The notes: generated by a model not told the origin, from the letters alone. 64,000 bases of DNA from Eurosta solidaginis (GCF_040869045.1 NW_027136916.1:682001-746000), one strand, 5' to 3'. Positions 11,301-23,320 are shown, numbered from the stretch's first letter. Translations and numbers: made by a program.

Positions 11301-12445
11301 GTCATAATTGGTCAGCAGGTTTCGTTAATTGGTCAGCCATAGGAACTTTTTAATTAATTTTTAAAGTTTTCTTTGTTATCGGATGTTATCGTGTTATCGG
11401 ATGTTAGCACCCCATCGGTGGATTTTCAAATCGAAACGTATGCCAAATAATTGGTCACTAATTGGTCATAATTGGTCAGCGGGTCCCACTAATTGGTCAG
11501 CCATAGAAAATTTTTTATGGCCATTTAAAGTTTTCCAAGGGAAAAACAATTTTCCTGTTTAAACACCCTGTATACATAAATTTTCCAAAAAAAATTATGC
11601 CAATTAATTGGTCACTAATTGGTCATAATTGGTCAGTGGGTCCCACTAATTGGTCAGCCATAGACAATTTTTTATGACCATTTAAAGTTTTCCAAGGAAA
11701 ATCAATTTTGCTGTCTAGACACCCTGTATACATAAATTTTCCAAAAAAAATTATGCCAATTAATTGGTCACTAATTGGTCATAATTGGTCAGCAGGTTTC
11801 GTTAATTGGTCAGCCATAGGAACTTTTTAATTAATTTTTAAAGTTTTCTTTGTTATCGGATGTTACCCTGTTATCGGATGTTAGCACCCCATCGGTGGAT
11901 TTTCGATTCGAAAGGTATGCCAAATAATTGGTCACTAATTGGTCATAATTTGTCAGCGGGTCCCACTAATTGGTCAGCCATAGACAATTTTTTATGGCCA
12001 TTTAAAGTTTTCCAAGGAAAACCAATTTTCCTGTCTAGACACCCTGTATAAATAAATTTTCCAAAAAAAAATATGCCAATTAATTGGTCACTAATTGGTC
12101 AGCAGGTTTCGTTAATTGGTCAGCCATAGGAACTTTTTAATTAATTTTTAAAGTTTTCTTTGTTATCGGATGTTATCGTGTTATCGGATGTTAGCACCCC
12201 ATCGGTGGATTTTCAAATCGAAACGTATGCCAAATAATTGGTCACTAATTGGTCATAATTGGTCAGTGGGTCCTACTAATTGGTCAGCCATAGACAATTT
12301 TTTATGGTCATTTAAAATTTTCCAAGGAAAACCAATTTTCCTCTCTAGACACCCTGTACACATGGAATTTCCAAAAAAAATTATGCCAGTTAAATGTTCA
12401 CTTATTCTTTATAATTTCTCAGTAGTAGGTCAATTATTTATCCCC
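8373..12445 (+). repeat. Tandem array of ~157-bp units, left arm
   Basis: By eye there are about 25 units. Each carries ATAATTGGTCACTAATTGGTCA or a close variant, then TAATTGGTCA, then one more AATTGGTCAGCC after a short spacer. Units are grouped into 2-unit (~312 bp) and 3-unit (~476 bp) higher-order blocks, each opened by ttatcggatgttagcacccc (at about 8859, 9170, 9645, 10118, 10440, 10919, 11395, 11871, 12180). The two outermost units have a distinct start, ctggaattttataac, and form the terminus. Confidence 0.85.
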
Positions 12446-12621
12446 TAACCATAAAGAAAATGCGGTTAGCGTTTTTAACAATTTTTCACGGTTGCACTAA
12501 AAACTTGGTTATTCCATAATGCTTTCTTAATAATTATTTTTATCTTACGTGGCATCACAGTCGAAAAATGCGCGCAGAAGGCGTAAAGCTTAAATACAAC
12601 ATTGCTTATAATAGTAGAAAA

Positions 12622-12690
12622 GAAGCAATAGCAGAGATAATAATATTTGCGCCTAAATGGATTCGTTCGCGGGTTCGATTCCGTCTATTT
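12622..12690 (+). other. tRNA-like pol III promoter segment, left arm
   Basis: TAGCAGAGATA at 12630-12640 resembles an A box. GGGTTCGATTCC at 12671-12682 matches a B box with a T-arm-like stem (gcgg / ccgt). The 42-bp spacing is right for a tRNA or tRNA-derived SINE head, and a long T run follows at about 12700. The acceptor stem was not found, so it is not called a functional tRNA. The inverted copy is at 18275-18345. Confidence 0.4.
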
Positions 12691-13072
12691 TATTATTATT
12701 TTTTTTTTTTTCATTTAATTCTTTTAATATATTTTTTTAATTAATAGTTTTATTATTTAAGTATTATTTTTATTTAAAATATATTATTTTCCTTCCAAAT
12801 TAAATATAACAATCATATGTTATAGACGTATACAACACAAACCTGCTTACAGCACCAAATTAAATACCTTTAGCTTAATCTCAAAATTAAACAATCATAT
12901 GTAGACATAAAGCAAGTACAAGTATTGTTAAAAGTGTTACAAAATCACTTAAAAATAAAAAAAAGCAGCTAAACAGAGAATACAATATGAAATGTTGTTT
13001 AATTTGCTTAGAGAATTAATTTTCACAAATTGATCATCCATAGAAGATTTTTTATTAAGGTTTAAACTTGAT

Positions 13073-13395
13073 GTTGTTGTTGTTGTTGCAGCGATTAGGT
13101 TACTCCCCGAAGGCTTTGGGGAGTGTTATCGATGTGATGGTCCTTTGTCGGATACAGATCCGATACGCTCCGGTAACACAGCACCATTAAGGTGCTGGCC
13201 CGACCATCTCGGGAACGATTTATAAGGCCATATTGAACCTTCAGGCCATCCCTCCCTCCCCACCCCCAAGTTCCATGAGGAGCTTGGGGTCGCCAGAGCC
13301 TCGTCTGTTAGCGAAACGGGATTCGCCGCTCGAATGTGAGGTTGACAATTGGGTTGGAGAAGCTATATATTGCGCTACACAACCCCTTGAATCCC
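13073..13395 (-). mobile_element. (CAA)n-tailed retroposon fragment, left-arm copy
   Basis: A 323-bp insertion is flanked by the 13-bp duplication GTTTAAACTTGAT at 13060-13072 and 13396-13408. The minus strand ends in CAACAACAAC, so the element points left. The body has the hairpin ctccccgaaggctttggggag. I take it to be a SINE or LINE 3' fragment; it has no credible coding content. Confidence 0.65.
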
Positions 13396-13804
13396 GTTTA
13401 AACTTGATCGAGGTACCAAGTTACTTGTCCAGACATTCTGTATAGTTACATGTTTGAAAAAATATATATGCCAAATAGTAAGTCACCATTGGTTATGACT
13501 TTTCAGTATGTTTTATTAATTAGAAACTCTTCCATACATTTTTTATATTTTTCGTTTTCGGCTACATTTATACGAAAATATAAAACCCGTTTTGAATATG
13601 ACAAATTAGTATAACAATTCATTATTTACAGACCAATAAAACCAACATAACATTATATTTTATATTGGTAAAAGTTTGGTGAGACATGGAGTAACTTTAA
13701 TTAAGTTTTAATAGCTGTCAGCTTTAACCCATACGTTTTTGCGGAGTATTTTCTTACTGGGAATTTGAGCTTATACGAATGTTGGCATGTAACTAGATGC
13801 AACC

Positions 13805-15204
13805 CAGTGTTGCCGTTCTCAAATTACCCAAAAAAACAATTTTCAATTCTCCAAAATATCAAAATTTCGTCAAATAAATTGTTTTGTTGCTTAGTGATAG
13901 GCAAAATAAGTTAACTTCGAACTTGTGACGACTGTAAATTACTTTGAAGCTGTAAAATAAATTGAAGCTAATTTCATTTTGACTATAGCAAGCTATGTTA
14001 GCCATTGTATCGTAAGCGCGAAATTATGGATTTCTATTTTTTTAAGTGAATACCTCGCAAGTGATAGTGTAAAATTTCGGGAAATAATAAGAAGTTTATT
14101 TTATTTTTTGGTTTGTTTGTGATTTCATGTCATCACAATTATATCGTATTTATGAATTTCAAAATGTTCCTACTCATAAAATTTTGGACACATGTCTTTA
14201 CTTTCCATGAACATTGGGTGGGTATCATACTAAATATAATTGAACAATATTTCACACCCATTTTCTGCTCTTTGTTTATTTTCTGAGATTGTAAGACAAA
14301 GGAAGACTTTCCGGTTACCCATATTTTGTATTATTTTTGTTTACTTTGAACATTTTTGTATAAGCCATAAAAGCGACTAAGGCTTATAGCATATAAGAAC
14401 ATTGTAAAATAAGAAATATAGGTTTCATAATTTGGTAATAGTCTAGTTGAGGGGACGACTGCTAAGACGCGTCCCAAAATATCGAGAGAGGTGTTAAAAG
14501 ACGCGTATTGACCTCGACAATAACAATCCGAAGTGGGAAAATAAAAATTTTAACTCGTTCTAAAGATATTAACGAAAAACCGAAAAATGACCCGCGGGTT
14601 CCTCCGAAACCGGGGGTGGTATCCATAGTATTTTTGTCCAGAACACGTTTCTGCGTATAAAAAATTACCCTCGGTGGTCCAACACCGGTTTAGAGACCAA
14701 AACTATATCCGCGCAAAACGCTTATGTTCATAATTTTTTTGTGGGTACGACAACATTACAACAACCACTTGATAATCGCCAACTTCAACTGCAAATATCT
14801 CCGGACAGATATACAATTTTTCTTTTTCGCCTTCGAATTATTGTTGTCGAGGTCAATACGGGCCTTTTGACACCTCTATCGATATTTTTGTAGCGTATTA
14901 GCAGTCGACTCAACTAGACTTTTACCCATAATTTAACGCAATCACGCCAATACTGGCCATGACTTCATGGGGTCGGAATAAAAAAAATTATTTTCAGCCG
15001 TGAGCTTTAATAAATGCTGCAAACTACTGCAACTGTAGCCAACGAAACACGACGCAACCGAAATAGTGAAGTAAAAAATTTATTTAAGACCTTTCATGGA
15101 ACTCCTTGCCTTCATAGGTAATAAAGAAGAGCGTACTCGAAAATTACCCACGCGCTTTCGAAACTCCCCAAATTTAGCGAATTACCCAGAAAACGGCAAC
15201 GCTG
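13805..15204. mobile_element. Possible hAT-type non-autonomous element
   Basis: The left end CAGTGTTGCCGTTCTC and the complement of the right end CAGCGTTGCCGTTTTC match at 14 of 16 bases, and CAG-GTTGCC termini are common in insect hAT MITEs. The flanks do not show a clean 8-bp duplication (only gcaac is shared). It carries no transposase and is itself interrupted by the MITE at 14440-14920. Confidence 0.4.
14440..14920. mobile_element. MITE with ~95-bp terminal inverted repeats
   Basis: The ends AGTCTAGTTGAG…CGACTGCTAAGACGC and their inverted counterpart agree over about 95 bp, including a shared 'tattgacctcgacaa' block at the inner border. The 481-bp element has no reading frame. No target duplication could be assigned, so the superfamily is left open. 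Confidence 0.65.
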
Positions 15205-17566
15205 GCAACAATATAAAATCTAACTGTTTGCAATTAAACCAATATAACCCAGTCAGCATTAATACATTAATATGATTAGAAAGTACAAAGTTTTATGAAA
15301 AACCTGATTCCCTTTATTATGTATATTTATACATATTTTATATATTAAAATGTTAACAAATGTTGATTAGGTTATAACTATTTATTCATATTCATCTCTC
15401 TTAATTCTGTCATCGCTTAAAGAAAGGGTTGATTTTTATGTAAATGGTTATTTAACTATATCAACCCCGATAACAGAGAATAAACTAACAACTGAGTAAT
15501 AATAGACTTGTTTTTTACACGGATATACGTCTATGTTTGCGGTTAAAAAAACGCTCATCCTCACTCAGGTAATGGTTAGGGGACCCATCTAGCGGCCACT
15601 AGCTACAGAACATGTTGTACCGAAAAGCGGAGACACACACCTCTGTTGGCAATAGTGTATAACCTATAGCTGAATCGGTTGCGGTGAACAGTGGACACAC
15701 ACCATTTGTAGAGTTAATACATAGAGGTGAAACATAGACACATATTTCAATTACAACTGAGTATAATGCGTATTGAAATTTAGGAGTACTAATTTTCTGC
15801 GCAGCAATTTCAGAAGAATAGATAAAGTTTAACGCTTAGCAGTCCATATAAGATTTAAGCGTATATGTATATAGATGTAAAAAAATGCAGCTAATAACTA
15901 GGGTTAGCAATGAGTTAACTTTGTTTTGGCGAGAAAACTTCCATGCTAAAATCCATTTTTTAATTACTGGGATGGAATGGAACAATATTGCGAATGTCCA
16001 TTATTAAATAAAGTTTTCATAGAAAGGACCTTTTTCTTCTTTAACATGGTTTATCTATTCTGGGTGATTGGTACCTAATTTTATAAACGATATAAAAAAT
16101 CACTGCCCCGTTTCCTTGACTCGTTTATCTCTAATCTGAAATGCAGCTACATACATATTTTATAGTAAGTGTATTCGCAATTTGTTGCTAAACGAAAACT
16201 AACATCATAACCAAACAAAGAAAATTGATCTTCGTCTATTAACTGAATTCACTAAGTACCATCATATTATGATGTTCTTTGTTATACTTATTTGCGTAAA
16301 GTGGGCGTATTGTTTAGTTCTTTATGACATATTTAAACTTTCATTTAGCGTGCATTCGGCGAAAATATGGGCGTACAGGGGCTAAACTAGTATGGGTATT
16401 TCCATAACATGCAAATTGTTGGTGAAGGGACTTACGTACTTAGGTCCAGATTCAGTTCAAAATATGTATATGTTTCTCGTAAAAGAACAAATAAGATATT
16501 TATTATAGATACAAGATTCTAGCTTTACGACAAAAAGGTTTCACATATACATAGCTTGGTAAATGAAATATAAACACAAAATATAATAAGGAATATGTTT
16601 AAAATCGGTTATTATTAGTAATTATTTTCCTTATAGATGTATAGATATGTACGATTACTAACGTTGTTGCTACAGTAGTGATACTAGGTAATAACATAGC
16701 AAAAACATAACCTACTCATTTGAAGCAAAGAAAACTTGTAAATGTCCTTACCGCACTAATTAACAATTTTCCCAAAACAAAAGTACGGTTTTATTATTTT
16801 AATTTTAAAATAACCAAAATATTCAAAACTTCTCTACCACGTAGTGCTGTTATATTTTCATCTTATAGATCAGATTTATTTCAGGCACAAATTCAATTTC
16901 AGCTAGTGTGCAATCATAACAAAATTTAAACAACAGGTCTATTCATCAAGCGTGATTTATATTAGTTTGCCTGATTAAAGAATTGAATAGTGCACAAGAT
17001 GGGATGTCCTTATTATACGGTTTCACAATGTGCGGCATGCCCAGCCGTAGAAGTATTATTCGTAAGCTACCCACGTACACAGGTAGTTACATTAGTCTCT
17101 TAGTTTTTCTGCTACAAGCACAATAACGGAATTTAGACAATCGATCGCGCGACACAAGGATAAAACATTATATTTGTAGTAATTTGCGTAAGTTTGATGC
17201 TAATTATAGCGTTCATTATTATGTGCGAAAAAATAGCCTTTTTGTGACATTGAGGATTGTCAATCTTGCGAAATAATTGTATGTATCCATGTATATGTTT
17301 GGGTATAATCTTCGTCGAAAGAATTGAATAGAAAAGGATCTACATTGGATGTATGTTTTTGGCTAACATTTAATGAGCTCTCACTAGGGTTTGAAAAATA
17401 AAAGATTTTCATGTTTGGAAAATTGCTATGGTTTTATTCTAATTAATAAAACATACTGAAAAGTCATAACCAATGGTGACTTACTATTTGGCATATATAT
17501 TTTTTCAAACATGTAACTATACAGAATGTCTGGACAAGTAACTTGGTACCTCGATCAAGTTTAAAC

Positions 17567-17889
17567 GGGATTCAAGGGGTTGTGTAGCGCAATATATAGC
17601 TTCTCCAACCCAATTGTCAACCTCACCTTCGAGCGGCGAATCCCGTTTCGCTAACAGACGAGGCTCTGGCGACCCCAAGCTCCTCATGGAACTTGGGGGT
17701 GGGGAGGGAGGGATGGCCTGAAGGTTCAATATGGCCATATAAATCGTTCCCGAGATGGTCGGGCCAGCACCTTAATGGTGCTGTGTTACCGGAGCGTATC
17801 GGATCTGTATCCGACAAAGGACCATCACATCGATAACACTCCCCAAAGCCTTCGGGGAGTAACCTAATCGCTGCAACAACAACAACAAC
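17567..17889 (+). mobile_element. (CAA)n-tailed retroposon fragment, right-arm copy
   Basis: This is the mirror copy of 13073-13395, at the equivalent position and with the same 13-bp flanking duplication (ATCAAGTTTAAAC at 17554-17566 and 17890-17902). The insertion therefore predates the formation or last homogenisation of the arms. Confidence 0.65.
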
Positions 17890-18274
17890 ATCAAGTTTAA
17901 ACCTTAATAAAAAATCTTCTATGGATGATCAATTTGTGAAAATTAATTCTCTAAGCAAATTAAACAACATTTCATATTGTATTCTCTGTTTAGCTGCTTT
18001 TTTTTATATTTTTAAGTGATTTTGTAACACTTTTAACAATACTTGTACTTGCTTTATGTCTACATATGATTGTTTAATTTTGAGATTAAGCTAAAGGTAT
18101 TTAATTTGGTGCTGTAAGCAGGTTTGTGTTGTATACGTCTATAACATATGATTGTTATATTTAATTTGGAAGGAAAATAATATATTTTAAATAAAAATAA
18201 TACTTAAATAATAAAACTATTAATTAAAAAAATATATTAAAAGAATTAAATGAAAAAAAAAAAAAATAATAATA

Positions 18275-18345
18275 AAATAGACGGAATCGAACCCGCGAAC
18301 GAATCCATTTAGGCGCAAATCTTATTATCTCTGCTATTGCTTCTT
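18275..18345 (-). other. tRNA-like pol III promoter segment, right arm
   Basis: Inverted copy of the segment at 12622-12690. The B-box complement GGAATCGAACCC is at 18283-18294. It differs from the left copy by a few bases. Confidence 0.4.
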
Positions 18346-18514
18346 TTCTACTATTATAAGCAATGTTGTATTTAAGCTTTACGCCTTCTGCGCGCATTTT
18401 TCGACTGTGATGCCACGTAAGATAAAAATAATTATTAAGAAAGCATTATGGAATAACCAAGTTTTTAGAGCAACCGTGAAAAATTGTTAAAAACGCTAAC
18501 CGCATTTTCTTTAT

Positions 18515-21500
18515 GGTTAGGGGATAAATAATTGACCTACTACTGAGAAATTATAAAGAATAAGTGAACATTTAACTGGCATAATTTTTTTTGGAAATTC
18601 CATGTGTACAGGGTGTCTAGAGAGGAAAATTGGTTTTCCTTGGAAAATTTTAAATGACCATAAAAAATTGTCTATGGCTGACCAATTAGTAGGACCCACT
18701 GACCAATTATGACCAATTAGTGACCAATTATTTGGCATACGTTTCGATTTGAAAATCCACCGATGGGGTGCTAACATCCGATAACACGATAACATCCGAT
18801 AACAAAGAAAACTTTAAAAATTAATTAAAAAGTTCCTATGGCTGACCAATTAACGAAACCTGCTGACCAATTATGACCAATTAGTGACCAATTAATTGGC
18901 ATATTTTTTTTTGGAAAATTTATTTATACAGGGTGTCTAGACAGGAAAATTGGTTTTCCTTGGAAAACTTTAAATGGCCATAAAAAATTGTCTATGGCTG
19001 ACCAATTAGTGGGACCCGCTGACCAATTATGACCAATTAGTGACCAATTATTTGGCATACCTTTCGAATCGAAAATCCACCGATGGGGTGCTAACATCCG
19101 ATAACAGGGTAACATCCGATAACAAAGAAAATTTTAAAAATTAATTAAAAAGTTCCTATGGCTGACCAATTAACGAAACCTGCTGACCAATTATGACCAA
19201 TTAGTGACCAATTAATTGGCATAATTTTTTTTGGAAAATTTATGTATACAGGGTGTCTAGACAGCAAAATTGATTTTCCTTGGAAAAATTTAAATGGTCA
19301 TAAAAAATTGTCTATGGCTGACCAATTAGTGGGACCCACTGACCAATTATGACCAATTAGTGACCAATTAATTGGCATAATTTTTTTTGGAAAATTTATG
19401 TATACAGGGTGTTTAAACAGGAAAATTGTTTTTCCCTTGGAAAACTTTAAATGGCCATAAAAAATTTTCTATGGCTGACCAATTAGTGGGACCCGCTGAC
19501 CAATTATGACCAATTAGTGACCAATTATTTGGCATACGTTTCGATTTGAAAATCCACCGATGGGGTGCTAACATCCGATAACACGATAACATCCGATAAC
19601 AAAGAAAACTTTAAAAATTAATTAAAAAGTTCCTATGGCTGACCAATTAACGAAACCTGCTGACCAATTATGACCAATTAGTGACCAATTAATTGGCATA
19701 ATTTTTTTTGGAAAATTTATGTATACAGGGTGTCTAGACAGTAAAATTGATTTTCCTTGGAAAACTTTAAATGGTCATAAAAAATTGTCTATGGCTGACC
19801 AAAAAGTGGGACCCACTGACCAATTATGACCAATTAGTGACCAATTAATTGGCATAATTTTTTTGGAAAATTTATGTATACAGGGTGTTTAAACAGGAAA
19901 ATTGTTTTTCCCTTGGAAAATTTTAAATGGCCATAAAAAATTTTCTATGGCTGACCAATTAGTGGGACCCGCTGACCAATTATGACCAATTAGTGACCAA
20001 TTATTTGGCATACCTTTCGAATCGAAAATCCACCGATGGGGTGCTAACATCCGATAACAGGGTAACATCCGATAACAAAGAAAACTTTAAAAATTAATTA
20101 GAAAGTTCCTATGGCTGACCAATTAACGAAACCAGCTGACCAATTATGACCAATTAGTGACCAATTAATTGGCATAATTTTTTTTGGAAAATTTATGTAT
20201 ACAGGGTGTTTAAACAGGAAAATTGTTTTTCCCTTGGAAAATTTTAAATGGCCATAAAAAATTTTCTATGGCTGACCAATTAGTCGGACCCGCTGACCAA
20301 TTATGACCAATTAGTGACCAATTATTTGGCATACGTTTCGATTTGAAAATCCACCGATGGGGTGCTAACATCCGATAACACGATAACATCCGATAACAAA
20401 GAAAACTTTAAAAATTAATTAAAAAGTTCCTATGGCTGACCAATTAACGAAACCTGCTGACCAATTATGACCAATTAGTGACCAATTAATTGGCATATTT
20501 TTTTTTGGAAAATTCATTTATACAGGGTGTCTAGACAGGAAAATTGGTTTTCCTTGGAAAACTTTAAATGGCCATAAAAAATTGTCTATGGCTGACCAAT
20601 TAGTGGGACCCACTGACCAATTATGACCAATTAGTGACCAATTATTTGGCATGCTTTTCGAATTCAAAATCCACCGATGGGGTGCTAACATCCGATAACA
20701 GGGTAACATCCGATAACAAAGAAAACTTTAAAAATTAATTAAAAAGTTCCTATGGCTGACCAATTAACGAAACCTGGTGACCAATTATGACCAATTAGTG
20801 ACCAATTAATTGGCATAATTTTTTTTGGAAAATTTATGTATACAGGGTGTTTAAACAGGAAAATTGTTTTTCCCTTGGAAAACTTTAAATGGCCATAAAA
20901 AATTGTCTATGGCTGACCAATTAGTGGGACCCGCTGACCAATTATGACCAATTAGTGACCAATTATTTGGCATACGTTTCGATTTGAAAATCCACCGATG
21001 GGGTGCTAACATCCGATAACACGATAACATCCGATAACAAAGAAAACTTTAAAAATTAATTAAAAAGTTCCTATGGCTGACCAATTAACGAAACCTGCTG
21101 ACCAATTATGACCAATTAGTGACCAATTAATTGGCATAATTTTTTTTGGAAAATTTATGTATACAGGGTGTCTAGACAGTAAAATTGATTTTCCTTGGAA
21201 AACTTTAAATGGTCATAAAAAATTGTCTATGGCTGACCAAAAAGTGGGACCCACTGACCAATTATGACCAATTAGTGACCAATTATTTGGCATACCTTTC
21301 GAATCGAAAATCCACCGATGGGGTGCTAACATCCGATAACAGGGTAACATCCGATAACAAAGAAAACTTTAAAAATTAATTAAAAAGTTCCTATGGCTGA
21401 CCAATTAACGAAACCTGCTGACCAATTATGACCAATTAGTGACCAATTAATTGGCATATTTTTTTTTGGAAAATTTATTTATACAGGGTGTCTAGACAGG

Positions 21501-22929
21501 AAAATTGGTTTTCCTTGGAAAACTTTAAATGGCCATAAAAAATTGTCTATGGCTGACCAATTAGTGGGACCCGCTGACCAATTATGACCAATTAGTGACC
21601 AATTATTTGGCATACGTTTCGATTTGAAAATCCACCGATGGGGTGCTAACATCCGATAACACGATAACATCCGATAACAAAGAAAACTTTAAAAATTAAT
21701 TAAAAAGTTCCTATGGCTGACCAATTAACGAAACCTGCTGACCAATTATGACCAATTAGTGACCAATTAATTGGCATAATTTTTTTTGGAAAATTTATGT
21801 ATACAGGGTGTCTAGACAGCAAAATTGATTTTCCTTGGAAAACTTTAAATGGTCATAAAAAATTGTCTATGGCTGACCAATTAGTGGGACCCACTGACCA
21901 ATTATGACCAATTAGTGACCAATTAATTGGCATAATTTTTTTTGGAAAATTTATGTATACAGGGTGTTTAAACAGGAAAATTGTTTTTCCCTTGGAAAAC
22001 TTTAAATGGCCATAAAAAATTTTCTATGGCTGACCAATTAGTGGGACCCGCTGACCAATTATGACCAATTAGTGACCAATTATTTGGCATACGTTTCGAT
22101 TTGAAAATCCACCGATGGGGTGCTAACATCCGATAACACGATAACATCCGATAACAAAGAAAACTTTAAAAATTAATTAAAAAGTTCCTATGGCTGACCA
22201 ATTAACGAAACCTGCTGACCAATTATGACCAATTAGTGACCAATTAATTGGCATATTTTTTTTGGAAAATTTATTTATACAGGGTGTCTAGACAGGAAAA
22301 TTGGTTTTCCTTGGAAAACTTTAAATGGCCATAAAAAATTGTCTATGGCTGACCAATTAGTGGGACCCACTGACCAATTATGACCAATTAGTGACCAATT
22401 ATTTGGCATGCTTTTCGAATTCAAAATCCACCGATGGGGTGCTAACATCCGATAACAGGGTAACATCCGATAACAAAGAAAACTTTAAAAATTAATTATA
22501 AAGTTCCTATGGCTGACCAATTAACGAAACCTGGTGACCAATTATGACCAATTAGTGACCAATTAATTGGCATAATTTTTTTTGGAAAATTTATGTATAC
22601 AGGGTGTTTAAACAGGAAAATTGTTTTTCCCTTGGAAAACTTTAAATGGCCATAAAAAATTGTCTATGGCTGACCAATTAGTGGGACCAGCTGACCAATT
22701 ATGACCAATTAGTGACCAATTATTTGGCATATGTTTTGTTATAAAATTCCAGAAATGGGGTGCTAACATCCCACACCCGACCATGAAAATTTTAAAATTT
22801 CCATAAAATTTTTTCTAATGCTGACCAATTACTGAAACCTGCTGACCAATTATGACCAATTAGTGACCAATTATTTGGCATATGTTTTGTTATAAAATTC
22901 CAGAAATGGGGTGCTAACATCCCAGAGCC
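18515..22929 (-). repeat. Tandem array of ~157-bp units, right arm
   Basis: By eye about 27 units, in inverted orientation to the left array. The order of 2-unit and 3-unit blocks is not the same as on the left (for example the stretch 20100-20800), so the arrays have exchanged or lost units independently. Confidence 0.85.
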
Positions 22930-22938
22930 CCTGGACAC
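22930..22938 (+). repeat. 9-bp target-site duplication, right copy
   Basis: CCTGGACAC directly follows the right terminus and continues as accaaaaagaagcgaccaa. That is the sequence which follows the same nine bases in the uninterrupted repeat at 23217. Confidence 0.8.
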
Positions 22939-23320
22939 ACCAAAAAGAAGCGACCAACGTCGACGAACGTCACAAGTGGGCAGCTGGTCGATTGCAGCGG
23001 ACCGGTGTATACGGCTGGTGGATCGGTTTCCAAGCAGCCGAAGGTTGGTGGAACCGATACCCGTCACCACTTAATAAGGTGGTGGCTTCCAGTGAACCGG
23101 GAGTTAGTTACTGAACCCAATTTATTCGGTGGTATTTCCCCGTAGATGGGGGGATGACTCACCAGTGTCAGAGAAAAACTGTGAGGTGGAAATTAGATCT
23201 CCTCATTCACTACTCCCTGGACACACCAAAAAGAAGCGACCAAGGGATCGAAGGTACCAGACAAGAATTTGGTATCCGCTCACACGCATGGGGTGCGGAT
23301 CTTACCTTGCTGGCGGTTGA
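22930..23320 (+). repeat. Host tandem repeat, right of the foldback insertion
   Basis: One full unit of about 288 bp runs from the first to the second 'cctggacacaccaaaaagaa' (22930 and about 23217). The next unit diverges after gcgaccaa. The body is nearly identical to 8106-8372. The transposon sits between units of this array. Confidence 0.7.

Larger units (their letters stand above)
8373..13525 (+). repeat. Left inverted arm of foldback element
   Basis: The arm is 5,153 bp: tandem units from 8373 to about 12445, then about 1.1 kb of non-repetitive sequence with a tRNA-like segment and a retroposon. It matches the complement of 17437-22929 until tagaa at 13525, where similarity stops abruptly. 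Confidence 0.85.
13526..17436. other. Unique centre of the foldback element, no transposase
   Basis: These 3.9 kb are single-copy within the element. I see no long reading frame: the longest on either strand is about 70 residues (16720-16929) and unconvincing. A nested pair of MITE-like elements fills 13805-15204. The remaining 2.2 kb (15205-17436) is AT-rich with nothing recognised. Confidence 0.6.
8373..22929. mobile_element. Foldback (FB)-like DNA transposon with multi-kb inverted arms
   Basis: The element spans 14,557 bp. Its termini are perfect inverted copies: GGCTCTGGGATGTTAGCACC at the left and its complement ending at 22929. They are bounded by a 9-bp duplication. The arms, 8373-13525 and 17437-22929, are near-identical in inverted orientation, and their outer four kilobases are tandem repeats. 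Very long internally repetitive inverted repeats with a 9-bp TSD is the diagnostic architecture of Drosophila FB elements, which are linked to the MULE/NOF transposase group (established knowledge). No transposase is visible in the centre, so this copy is probably non-autonomous. Short frames such as those beginning MLPCYRMLAPHRWI are products of the repeat and not genes. Confidence 0.85.
17437..22929 (-). repeat. Right inverted arm of foldback element
   Basis: The arm is 5,493 bp and is the inverted counterpart of 8373-13525. It is about 340 bp longer, which equals roughly two extra ~157-bp units. Outside the tandem part the two arms differ at only scattered bases. Confidence 0.85.

Noticed and set aside
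8836..12448. Reading frames starting MLPCYRMLAPHRWI or MLSCYRMLAPHRWI, repeated on both sides of the centre
   Set aside because: They arise mechanically from the ~157-bp foldback units, occur in both arms, and have no family features.
16720..16929. Possible remnant of a foldback-encoded transposase in the centre
   Set aside because: Only 69 residues, AT-driven composition and no DDE or zinc motif.
8373..22929. CRISPR-like interpretation of regularly spaced TAATTGGTCA repeats
   Set aside because: Spacers between repeats are themselves repeated and the setting is eukaryotic; this is a transposon arm array.
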